From NCBI GenBank assembly GCA_023703615.1, contig CP097971.1:522315-586314 (forward strand): DNA of 64,000 nt, written 5' to 3'. The stretch is from SAR86 cluster bacterium. Its GTDB lineage: Bacteria > Pseudomonadota > Gammaproteobacteria > Magnimaribacterales > D2472. Of the stretch, positions 56,748-64,000 are shown in pieces. Numbering within the stretch: the stretch's first letter is position 1; every line of letters starts with the position of its first letter. Made by a program: the position numbers and the translations under genes. Under the pieces are notes generated by a model. That model saw only the letters and a program-made list of their open reading frames with translations, searched no databases and had not been told where the DNA came from.

Positions 56748-57456
56748 TGATATTTTTATCATTATTCCTTCTCGAATTGGATCTACAAGACTAAAAAATA
56801 AACCACTTGCAGATCTGAATGGCAAAACTTTAATTCAGAGAGTATTTAACAAAGCAAAAGAAGTTACCAATAATGTAATTATAGCTACTGATTCGAAAGA
56901 AATTATTGATCATTGTAAGCAATTCAATGCTGAATGTATTTTAACAGACAAAAATCATATTTCTGGAACAGATAGAATTTTTGAAGCAGCTACAAAATTA
57001 AACTTAAAAAATGAACAATTTATAATTAATTTACAAGGTGATGAGCCATTCATGAAAAGAGAATTAATAGATCAAATTATTCATGATTTTTATCAATACA
57101 AATGTGATGTAATAACAGCATCTCATAAACTTGATCAAGTTGATTTTATAAATCCAAATTCCGTAAAAGTTTATGCCAAAAAAGGCTATGCGGATAATTT
57201 CTGTAGATTGCCAGCAAAATCAAGAGATTATCAAAAACATATTGGAATCTATGGATATTGTTTTAAAACTTTAAAACAAATAGTTTTATTAGAACCAACA
57301 GCAAATGAAAAAGAACATAAATTAGAGCAATTAAGATTTTTGGATAATGGAATGAGTATTTACGTGAGTGAATTTTATGAAAATATTGTTTCTGGTATAG
57401 ATACACAGGACGACTTAAATAATGCTATTGAGTATATAAAAAATAATGAAGATTAA
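56740..57456 (+). CDS. kdsB: CMP-KDO synthetase
   Basis: This 238-residue enzyme activates KDO for lipopolysaccharide as CMP-KDO. IIPSRIGSTRLKNKPLADLNGKTLIQRV is the family start, and INLQGDEPFMKRELI and HIGIYGYCFKTL are later motifs. It is in the usual lpxK-kdsB order, overlapping the fusion gene by eight bases and murB by 11. Confidence 0.94.
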   Translation: MNNDIFIIIPSRIGSTRLKNKPLADLNGKTLIQRVFNKAKEVTNNVIIATDSKEIIDHCKQFNAECILTDKNHISGTDRIFEAATKLNLKNEQFIINLQGDEPFMKRELIDQIIHDFYQYKCDVITASHKLDQVDFINPNSVKVYAKKGYADNFCRLPAKSRDYQKHIGIYGYCFKTLKQIVLLEPTANEKEHKLEQLRFLDNGMSIYVSEFYENIVSGIDTQDDLNNAIEYIKNNED

Positions 57457-58435
57457 AGAAAATGCAGTTATACAAAACTCATTAAAATTAAAGTCTAGAG
57501 CTAAGTATCATTTACTAGTTAACAGCGTTGACGATTTTGATGAGTTGAGTGAATTTGTCTTATCAAAAAAATTAAATTATTTTATTTTAGGTGAGGGCAC
57601 TAATATTATTCCTTCTGATTTTTTTAATGGTATTGTTATTAGAAGCAAATTTAACAATCTTAAGTTAAGTAAAAATAAACTTGAGTGTGGATCATCAATA
57701 AATTGGCATAAATTAGTTCTTTATGCAATTGATAATAATATTTATGGTTTTGAGAATCTTTCTTTAATTCCTGGCTCAGTAGGTGCTGCTCCAGTTCAAA
57801 ATATCGGTGCGTATGGTGCTGAAATTTCTAATTTAATAGATAGCATAGATTGTTATGATATTGAAAATAAAAAAATACTAAATTTGGATAGTTTTGACTG
57901 TAAATTTTCTTATAGAGATTCAATTTTTAAATCAAAAAAATATTTAATTTATAATATCAATTTTCATATAAATAAACTAAAGAAATTAAATTTTAAATAT
58001 CAATCTCTTACTGATTATATAAGCGTGAATAGGATTGACCCCAACAAAATTACACTTAAAACTATGTCTAATATAATTTGTTCTATAAGAGAATCAAAAC
58101 TACCAGATCCAATAAAATTACCAAATGCTGGAAGTTTTTTTAAAAACCCTATTGTATCGATTGAGACTTTTAAAAAATTAGAAAAATATGATATTGTTTT
58201 TTGGAAGATCAATAACTCAACATTTAAAATCGGTGCAGCTCGATTAATAGAACTTATAAAAGATGAGTTACCAATAATAAATAATGTAGGTATTTATGAA
58301 AAACATTCCTTAGTAATTACAACTAACGGCAATGCATCATTTAACAATTTAATCAAATATATCCAGCTTATTAAAAACAAGATCTTTGAAAAATTTGAGA
58401 TTAATCTTGTGGTAGAACCTCTTATATTAAAATAA
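57446..58435 (+). CDS. murB: UDP-N-acetylenolpyruvoylglucosamine reductase
   Basis: This 329-residue flavoenzyme reduces the enolpyruvyl group to make UDP-MurNAc for peptidoglycan. GEGTN (49-53), ENLSLIPGSVGAAPVQNIGAYG (from about 103), FSYRDSIFK with Y156/R157 and NAGSFFKNP, with the catalytic serine, are present, as is the final VEPLIL. It overlaps kdsB by 11 bases and the LysE gene by one (TAATG). Confidence 0.93.
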   Translation: MKIKENAVIQNSLKLKSRAKYHLLVNSVDDFDELSEFVLSKKLNYFILGEGTNIIPSDFFNGIVIRSKFNNLKLSKNKLECGSSINWHKLVLYAIDNNIYGFENLSLIPGSVGAAPVQNIGAYGAEISNLIDSIDCYDIENKKILNLDSFDCKFSYRDSIFKSKKYLIYNINFHINKLKKLNFKYQSLTDYISVNRIDPNKITLKTMSNIICSIRESKLPDPIKLPNAGSFFKNPIVSIETFKKLEKYDIVFWKINNSTFKIGAARLIELIKDELPIINNVGIYEKHSLVITTNGNASFNNLIKYIQLIKNKIFEKFEINLVVEPLILK

Positions 58436-59028
58436 TGTTTTTGTGGTCAACAATTGCACATATGATAGCAGTATCAAGTCCTGGTCCTGATACTGCTATA
58501 GTAATTCGTCAGGTAAATATTTATGGAAGGAGCTCTGGTTATCGAGCTTCACTAGGTATATCTATAGGAGTTTTAATTCATTGCTTGCTAGCAGTTAATG
58601 GTATTTCTATTTTAATAATTAGCAGTGATATAAACAAATTTTTTATAACTCTTATAGGAAGCTTCTATCTTATTTTTATAGGTCTTAAAACACTTTCGTT
58701 TGATGAAAATAACAATTCAAATGAAAATAATAGCCTTTCAAATAGTTTTCTTGTTGGTCTTATTACAAATATTTTTAATTTCAAAGCTTTTTTATTTTTT
58801 ATATCTATATTTACAATTTTAATCGAGCAAATAAGTGGCATTTATCTTATAATTTTCCCATTATATTTTTCTTTTTTAACTTTAGTTTGGTTTTGTTTTT
58901 TGAGTTACTTATTAACTATTAACGAAAATATTAATTTATATAAAAATAAAATTTTTAGATATAGCACTTCACTTTTTTTATGTTTATTAGGTTTATTTAT
59001 TTTCATAAATTTTTTATATGAGTATTAA
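58435..59028 (+). CDS. LysE/RhtB-family exporter
   Basis: This 197-residue membrane protein has about six helices and the LysE start signature SSPGPDTAIVIRQVNIYGRSSGYRASLGISIGVLIH. Such proteins export amino acids or similar small solutes. The specific substrate is unknown. It is joined to murB by TAATG and overlaps the DUF1285 gene by 11 bases. Confidence 0.87.
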   Translation: MFLWSTIAHMIAVSSPGPDTAIVIRQVNIYGRSSGYRASLGISIGVLIHCLLAVNGISILIISSDINKFFITLIGSFYLIFIGLKTLSFDENNNSNENNSLSNSFLVGLITNIFNFKAFLFFISIFTILIEQISGIYLIIFPLYFSFLTLVWFCFLSYLLTINENINLYKNKIFRYSTSLFLCLLGLFIFINFLYEY

Positions 59029-59557
59029 TAAAATTATTAACGATATAGGTCAAATAGATGACTCTGACTTTCCTCCAGTAGATAAATGGGATCCTGAATT
59101 ATGTGAAGGGCAAGAAATAAAAATTGATAGAGATGGTAATTGGTTTTTTAATCATTCTTTAATAGAAAACCCTAAATTAGTTTATTTATTTTCAAAAGTT
59201 CTTAAAAAGGAAGATAACGAATATTTTTTGGTAACACCATATGAAAAAGTTCCAGTTACTGTTGATATAGCTCCTTATATGATAGTTGATTTTGAATTTA
59301 ATAAAGATGATTCGTTAAAATTAATCACAAATTTAAACTATTCATTTATTTTAAAATCATCTAATGAATCAAAACTTATTCATAATAATAATTCTTTAAT
59401 ACCTATTGTAAAAGTCAGAAACGAAATCGAAGGTTTTTTCAGTAGGTCTATTTACTATAAACTCATAAATCTATCTATTAGAAATAATCACTATAAAAAG
59501 GATATCCTTATCTTGAGAACAAAGCATAATGATTTAGTAGTAGGAAAAATTGCATAA
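59018..59557 (+). CDS. DUF1285-family protein
   Basis: This 179-residue protein matches DUF1285: FPPVDKWDPELCEGQEIKI, RDGNWFFNHSLIENPKLVYLF and FLVTPYEKVPVTVDIAPYM. There is no signal peptide. The function is not established. It overlaps LysE by 11 bases and the DUF2256 gene by eight. Confidence 0.85.
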   Translation: MSINKIINDIGQIDDSDFPPVDKWDPELCEGQEIKIDRDGNWFFNHSLIENPKLVYLFSKVLKKEDNEYFLVTPYEKVPVTVDIAPYMIVDFEFNKDDSLKLITNLNYSFILKSSNESKLIHNNNSLIPIVKVRNEIEGFFSRSIYYKLINLSIRNNHYKKDILILRTKHNDLVVGKIA

Positions 59558-59684
59558 AAAAGAGCACCTTCCAAAAAAAATATGCCTAACATGTAATAAA
59601 AGCTTTTCATGGAGAAAAAAATGGAAAAGAGATTGGCCTAATGTACTTTATTGTAGTGAGAGATGTAAAAGATCTAAAAAGTAA
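59550..59684 (+). CDS. DUF2256 small zinc-ribbon-like protein (44 aa)
   Basis: This 44-residue gene starts with TTG inside the end of DUF1285 and reads HLPKKICLTCNKSFSWRKKW, then WPNVLYCSERCKRSKK. The pattern CxxC at 12/15 and CxxxC at 35/39 with the central FSWRKKW is the DUF2256 signature, likely binding one zinc. It ends eight bases from the stop of the convergent ETF-QO gene. The function of the family is unknown. Confidence 0.85.
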   Translation: MHKKEHLPKKICLTCNKSFSWRKKWKRDWPNVLYCSERCKRSKK

Positions 59685-59691
59685 ACAACAT

Positions 59692-61314
59692 CTACATGTT
59701 AGGATAATTTGGCCCACCTGGGCCCTCTGGACTAACCCAATTTATATTTTGCGATGGGTCTTTAATATCACATGTTTTGCAATGCACACAGTTTTGTGCA
59801 TTTATAACAAATTTTTTCTCATTGTTTTTTTCAACAACCTCATATACACCAGCAGGACAATACCTTTGTGCTGGTTCATCATACATAGGTAAATTTACTA
59901 ATATGGGTATACTCGGATCTTTGAGTTGTAGATGACAAGGTTGATCTTCTTCATGATTTGTATTGGAAAGATAAACTGATGAAAGTTTATCAAATGAATA
60001 AATACCATCTGGTTTTTCATATTCTATTTTAGGCATTTCATTAGCTTTTTTAAGACAGGCGTAATCAGGAGTAGCATGACGCATAGTGATAGGCATGTTT
60101 CCTCTAAATATAAATTGATCTATTACATTAATGGCTGCACCTAACAAAGCACCAAATTTATGAAAGATTGGACCAAAGTTTCTTGATTTATATAGTTCAT
60201 TATATATCCAAGATTCTTTTATGACTGAATCGAAACTTGTTTCAATGTTATTATGAATTTTATCAAAGGCATGCTTACCTGCTAATTCACCTGATTTCAT
60301 TGCTGTATGAGAGCCTTTTATTTTTGAGAAAACTAAAGTTCCAGCATTACATCCAATCAAAAGACCACCTGGAAAATCCATTTTAGGCAATGACTGAAGA
60401 CCTCCTTTAATAAGTGCCCTGGCACCATATGATAATCTTTCTCCATTTGTAAGATATTTTTTTATTACAGGATGTTGTTTCCATCTTTGAAACTCATCAA
60501 AAGGACTTAGATGTGGATTTTGATAATCTAATGGGATAACAAATCCTATATATGCTTCATTATTTTCACCATGATAAAAATATGATCCAGCAGCTATGTC
60601 TGGAGTAGGCCAACCATTTGTATGGATAACCAAGCCTTCTTCATGAAGTTTAGGATCAATTTTCCACACTTCTTTAAAACCAATACCATAATGTTGAGGA
60701 TCTTTATCTTCAGATAAATTATATTTATTTATAACTTCTTTACCTAAATGACCTCTACATCCCTCACCAAGAATAGTCAGTTTAGCTTTGATATTAATAC
60801 CAGGTTCATTTGCTGGTTTAAGTTCACCATTTTCTGATATGCCCATATCTCCAGTTTGAACTCCAATAACCTTATCATTTTCATATAAAAGTTTACTTGC
60901 AGGAAAACCAGGAAAAATTTCGACACCAAGTTGTTCTGCTTGTTCACCCAACCATCTACAAAGATTTCCTAAACTAATAATATAATTACCATGATTATTC
61001 ATAGCAGGCATAACAAATGGTGGGACGGGTATACCCATATTTTTTAGGAAATAAAAAATTTTATCTTTTTTTACAGGAACATTTAGAGGAGCATTCAATT
61101 CTTTCCAATTGGGTATTAGTTCATCTAATGCATTAGGCTGAAAAACATTTCCTGAAAGAATATGAGCACCTATTTCTGATCCTTTTTCAAGAAGACAAAT
61201 AGAATAATCAGTATTATTTTCTTTATTGAGTTGTGCAAATTTTATGGCAGTAGCAAGTCCTGATGGCCCACCACCAACAATTACTACATCATATTCCATC
61301 TCTTCTCTGTGCAT
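59692..61314 (-). CDS. Electron transfer flavoprotein-ubiquinone oxidoreductase
   Basis: This 540-residue membrane-associated flavoprotein passes electrons from ETF to quinone. The FAD motif is VVIVGGGPSGLATAIKFA near the start. The 4Fe-4S ligands are C486, C509, C512 and C515 (YCPAGVYEV and NCVHCKTCDIKDP), and it ends EGPGGPNYPNM, typical of ETF-QO. Either of two ATG codons (61314 or 61299) may be the start. It diverges from etfBA, its electron donor. Confidence 0.95.
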   Translation of the reverse strand: MHREEMEYDVVIVGGGPSGLATAIKFAQLNKENNTDYSICLLEKGSEIGAHILSGNVFQPNALDELIPNWKELNAPLNVPVKKDKIFYFLKNMGIPVPPFVMPAMNNHGNYIISLGNLCRWLGEQAEQLGVEIFPGFPASKLLYENDKVIGVQTGDMGISENGELKPANEPGINIKAKLTILGEGCRGHLGKEVINKYNLSEDKDPQHYGIGFKEVWKIDPKLHEEGLVIHTNGWPTPDIAAGSYFYHGENNEAYIGFVIPLDYQNPHLSPFDEFQRWKQHPVIKKYLTNGERLSYGARALIKGGLQSLPKMDFPGGLLIGCNAGTLVFSKIKGSHTAMKSGELAGKHAFDKIHNNIETSFDSVIKESWIYNELYKSRNFGPIFHKFGALLGAAINVIDQFIFRGNMPITMRHATPDYACLKKANEMPKIEYEKPDGIYSFDKLSSVYLSNTNHEEDQPCHLQLKDPSIPILVNLPMYDEPAQRYCPAGVYEVVEKNNEKKFVINAQNCVHCKTCDIKDPSQNINWVSPEGPGGPNYPNM

Positions 61315-61471
61315 AGGATCTTATATTGTAATAGTTAAAAGAAATACATTATAATTATACTGTATTATAAGTATTATTTATATTAAAATCATAGATTAAT
61401 AATCATAATTTATATTAAATTTGCGTAAAAATAAGTACAATTTGCAAAATAAATAAATCTATAACAACATC
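61315..61471. promoter_or_regulatory. Divergent promoter region of ETF genes
   Basis: This 157-base AT-rich gap separates ETF-QO from etfBA. It contains several TATAAT-like elements (for example near 61342-61363). A direct repeat AATTTGC occurs at 61418-61424 and 61439-61445, 21 bases apart, or two helical turns, compatible with a regulator site. No known operator was recognised. Confidence 0.45.
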
Positions 61472-62224
61472 ATGAAAATTTTAGTACCAATTAAAAGAGT
61501 TGTCGACTATAACGTAAAGGTAAGGCCTTTATCTGATAATTCAAATGTAGATCTAAATAACGTAAAGATGTCTGTAAATCCATTTTGTGAAATCGCACTT
61601 GAAGAAGCTGTTAGATTAAAAGAAGCAGGTACTGCATCTGAAATAATTGCATTATCTATTGGTAAAACTGAGTCCCAAGAACAATTAAGAACTGCTCTTG
61701 CCTTAGGAGCTGATAGAGCAACTCTGATTGAATGCGATGATTTACTTGAACCACTTGCATTAGCAAAAATTTTGGCTAAAGTTGTTGAAGATGAAAAACC
61801 AGAAATTGTTATTTTAGGTAAACAAGCAATTGATGGAGACAATAATCAAACAGGTCAAATGTTAGCATCTCTTTTAGATTATCCTCAAGCAACTAATGCA
61901 TCAGAAGTAAAAATCAATGGTGATACAGTTGATGTAACAAGAGAGATAGATGGTGGATTGCAAACGCTTAAACTTAACTTACCAGCAATTATTACAACTG
62001 ACTTAAGATTAAATGAACCAAGATATGCGTCATTACCAAACATCATGAAAGCTAAGAAAAAAGAATTAACTATTAAGCCTGTCTCTGAAATGGGAATTGA
62101 TGTGTCATCCCGAACTGAACTGATATCAGTTGATCTTCCTCCCGCAAGAGATGCAGGAATAATTGTTGAGTCAGTAGATGAGTTAGTTGATAAATTAAAA
62201 AATGAGGCAAAAGTAATTCAATGA
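61472..62224 (+). CDS. etfB: Electron transfer flavoprotein beta subunit
   Basis: This 250-residue subunit binds AMP and pairs with EtfA to carry electrons from acyl-CoA dehydrogenases. [19 protein letters not shown] starts it, and [22 protein letters not shown] is the AMP-binding signature. The C-terminal recognition loop near [12 protein letters not shown] is normal. It overlaps etfA by ATGA. Confidence 0.96.
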   Translation: MKILVPIKRVVDYNVKVRPLSDNSNVDLNNVKMSVNPFCEIALEEAVRLKEAGTASEIIALSIGKTESQEQLRTALALGADRATLIECDDLLEPLALAKILAKVVEDEKPEIVILGKQAIDGDNNQTGQMLASLLDYPQATNASEVKINGDTVDVTREIDGGLQTLKLNLPAIITTDLRLNEPRYASLPNIMKAKKKELTIKPVSEMGIDVSSRTELISVDLPPARDAGIIVESVDELVDKLKNEAKVIQ

Positions 62225-63150
62225 GTATTCTAGTAATAGCAGAACATAACAACAAAGAAATAAAAGGAGCTACTTTAAGCACTATAGCTGCAGCCTCAAA
62301 ATTGGGTTCTGATATAGATTTATTGATTGTTGGTGACGATATATCAACTATTATTGAAGAATCAAAAAACATAGATAGTATTAGTAAAATTGTATCTTGT
62401 GATGATTCTTTATATGCCCATAACTTAGCAGAAAATCTTTCAAAGTTAGTTTGTACTATTTCATCCGAGTATTCATATATTATGACATCAGCTACTACTT
62501 TTGGTAAAAACTTGTTACCAAGAATTTCCGCTAAATTAGATGTTCAACAAATATCAGATATTATTTCTGTAGAATCAGAGGATACATTTAAAAGACCAAT
62601 ATATGCTGGTAGCTGTATTGCAACTGTTAGATCTAATGATGATGTGAAAGTTATATCTGTAAGAGCTACCGCATTCGATCCTGTTCAAAAAAATAATTCC
62701 AATGTACCAGTCTCAACTATAGACGTAGCTGGTTCAGCTGGAATAAGTGAATTTGTATCAGAAGAATTAGCTAAAAGCGATAGACCTGAACTAACGGCAG
62801 CTTCAATTATTATTTCAGGTGGAAGAGGGATGCAATCTGGTGATAATTTTCATTTATTAGATTCAATAGCTGATAAGTTAGGCGCTGCAGTCGGAGCTTC
62901 TCGAGCTGCTGTTGATGCTGGATTTGTTCCAAATGATTATCAAGTTGGTCAAACCGGAAAGATTGTTGCACCAGATTTATATATTGCTGTTGGTATTTCT
63001 GGAGCTATTCAACATCTTGCAGGAATGAAAGATTCAAAGGTAATAGTTGCTATAAACAAAGACGAAGATGCACCTATCTTTCAGGTAGCAGACTACGGTC
63101 TTGTCTCAGATTTGTTTACTTCTCTTCCAGAACTTGAAGCTAAACTATAA
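62221..63150 (+). CDS. etfA: Electron transfer flavoprotein alpha subunit
   Basis: This 309-residue subunit binds FAD. The C-terminal domain holds [57 protein letters not shown] and [10 protein letters not shown], all FAD contacts in the family. It overlaps etfB by four bases and forms the ETF dimer with it. Its stop is 33 bases before the partial secreted-protein frame. Confidence 0.96.
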   Translation: MSILVIAEHNNKEIKGATLSTIAAASKLGSDIDLLIVGDDISTIIEESKNIDSISKIVSCDDSLYAHNLAENLSKLVCTISSEYSYIMTSATTFGKNLLPRISAKLDVQQISDIISVESEDTFKRPIYAGSCIATVRSNDDVKVISVRATAFDPVQKNNSNVPVSTIDVAGSAGISEFVSEELAKSDRPELTAASIIISGGRGMQSGDNFHLLDSIADKLGAAVGASRAAVDAGFVPNDYQVGQTGKIVAPDLYIAVGISGAIQHLAGMKDSKVIVAINKDEDAPIFQVADYGLVSDLFTSLPELEAKL

Positions 63151-63182
63151 AATATTTTGATAACAGTAATTTTTTAGGTAGA

Positions 63183-64000
63183 ATTCATTCTATCAATAAG
63201 ATATATTTTTTATTATTATTCTATTCTTTAAATATCAGTGCTTTAACTGGTTATGTTGAAATAAATTCAAATATTGCAGATAAAGACTGGGATTTTATAC
63301 CTAAACTTACAAACTCTTTTAGTAGCAGTTCTAATTCAAGTGTTAATATTTTTTTAAATAATGATTCGTATGGCGTAAGAATTTCATCTGCTAAATACGA
63401 GTTAGATCTTGAAAGATCTGTTGAACCAAAACTTGTTAATTTAACTGCAAATACCTTTGAGTCAGAATTTTATTATATTCTATCTCATGACACTGCTATC
63501 TCACTTTTATTGTCAACTCAAAAAGCCGACACACAATATTTTGATTGTTATACATTTTCCAGTCTTACAATTGGTTCATGTGCTAATGCCACAATTAACT
63601 TAACTAGCTCAAGAGATAAATATAACAGAATGAATGATTCAATTTTTCTTATTGAAGGAGAAAATTCATCAGTAGGTTTAGCTTTTTATAAAGCACTCGA
63701 TAGTGTATTGATCGACGAGATTAAATTATTTATTAATGTCACTGAGAATGAATTTGATTGGTTATCACCAGTAGAGGACATAAAATCAGGTTTTCTCTAT
63801 AATTTGACTTATCGTGGAGAAAAATTAGGTAATATAATTGAGTCTATTCTAACTAATATGCCTCAAAGAACACCTTGGAATACTTATATATATGGAATAG
63901 ATATAAAAAAAGATTTTATTTTTTATAAAAATCTTATTTTTTTTAATGAATATTCATTTTTAAGTATTGAACAGTCTGATTACGACAAGATTAATAATAT
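63183..64000 (+). CDS. Secreted protein of unknown function (partial, start uncertain)
   Basis: An open frame runs from 63144 to the window edge without a stop. It encodes a signal peptide (INKIYFLLLFYSLNISA), then a mature, serine/asparagine-rich region (WDFIPKLTNSFSSSSNSS) with later cysteines (FDCYTFSSLTIGSC). There is no ATG, GTG or TTG codon near the signal peptide; the candidate is ATT at 63183 with AGGTAG just upstream. Alternatives are an ATA start, a real frameshift or a sequence error. I do not recognise a family. Confidence 0.55.
   Translation, partial: MHSINKIYFLLLFYSLNISALTGYVEINSNIADKDWDFIPKLTNSFSSSSNSSVNIFLNNDSYGVRISSAKYELDLERSVEPKLVNLTANTFESEFYYILSHDTAISLLLSTQKADTQYFDCYTFSSLTIGSCANATINLTSSRDKYNRMNDSIFLIEGENSSVGLAFYKALDSVLIDEIKLFINVTENEFDWLSPVEDIKSGFLYNLTYRGEKLGNIIESILTNMPQRTPWNTYIYGIDIKKDFIFYKNLIFFNEYSFLSIEQSDYDKINN

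Noticed and set aside
61507-61842. 111-codon minus-strand ORF inside etfB
   Set aside because: It is antisense to a well-conserved gene and has no start signal or recognisable domain.
62073-62372. 99-codon minus-strand ORF across the etfB/etfA junction
   Set aside because: It is antisense shadow of both ETF subunits.

Overview
This window looks like part of a small, AT-rich, streamlined marine gammaproteobacterial chromosome, most like the SAR86 lineage. That placement is inferred from family content and gene order; no database search was run. The evidence is very dense packing (many ATGA, TAATG and 8-11 nt overlaps, and several overlapping convergent genes), frequent GTG and TTG starts, three TonB-dependent receptors, TPR-sulfotransferase proteins, and typical gammaproteobacterial synteny (trxB/ftsK/lolA/crcB/serS and lolC-lolD-exbB-exbD-msbA-lpxK-kdsB-murB). 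No insertion sequence, prophage, CRISPR array or rRNA was seen. There is one tRNA, tRNA-Ser(UGA). No gene-free stretch exceeds 300 bases.

Layout. 1-2752 (minus) is a nitrogen-acquisition operon: TorF-like outer-membrane protein, PII regulator and two different Amt ammonium channels, the second cut by the window edge. 2879-10161 holds a short-chain dehydrogenase, a trxB-acuI-small membrane protein operon, and the ftsK-lolA-crcB-serS housekeeping block. 10266-19372 is accessory metabolism: an Oar-like TonB receptor, a 2-oxoglutarate oxygenase, a nucleoside transporter, TspO, a KAS III-like enzyme and two hydrolases. 19475-34728 is a nutrient-uptake region in which TonB receptor, BCCT transporter and TPR-sulfotransferase occur twice, with a PD-(D/E)XK nuclease, peptidase E, nitroreductase and small membrane proteins between. 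34774-44120 carries a MAPEG protein, a candidate small RNA region, secreted proteins (one an apparent PDZ/NTF2-like mosaic), a DmdA-like protein beside a class V aminotransferase, tRNA-Ser, a thioesterase, hydrolases and a sugar-type symporter. 44107-51071 carries a DUF349 protein, trpS, an MFS transporter, hemH, a DECR-type dienoyl-CoA reductase and an aldehyde dehydrogenase. 51078-59684 is a long overlapping envelope operon from lolC to murB plus LysE, DUF1285 and DUF2256 genes. 59692-63150 is the ETF electron-transfer module (ETF-QO divergent from etfBA), followed by a secreted protein that runs off the window and lacks a canonical start codon.

How the parts fit. Outer-membrane TonB receptors and ExbB/ExbD support energised uptake; BCCT, CNT, GPH and Amt proteins bring solutes across the inner membrane; fatty-acyl enzymes (HSD10-like SDR, DECR, KAS III-like, AcuI, thioesterase) feed electrons through ETF and ETF-QO to quinone; the Lol, MsbA/LpxK, KdsB and MurB genes build the envelope.

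Most notable points: a single-polypeptide MsbA-LpxK fusion; a TonB receptor with an extremely tyrosine-rich acidic loop near cytosolic TPR-sulfotransferases; C-rich-loop hairpins complementary to the AGGGGAU-type ribosome-binding sites used by nutrient genes here; and a PDZ domain apparently inserted in an NTF2-like fold.
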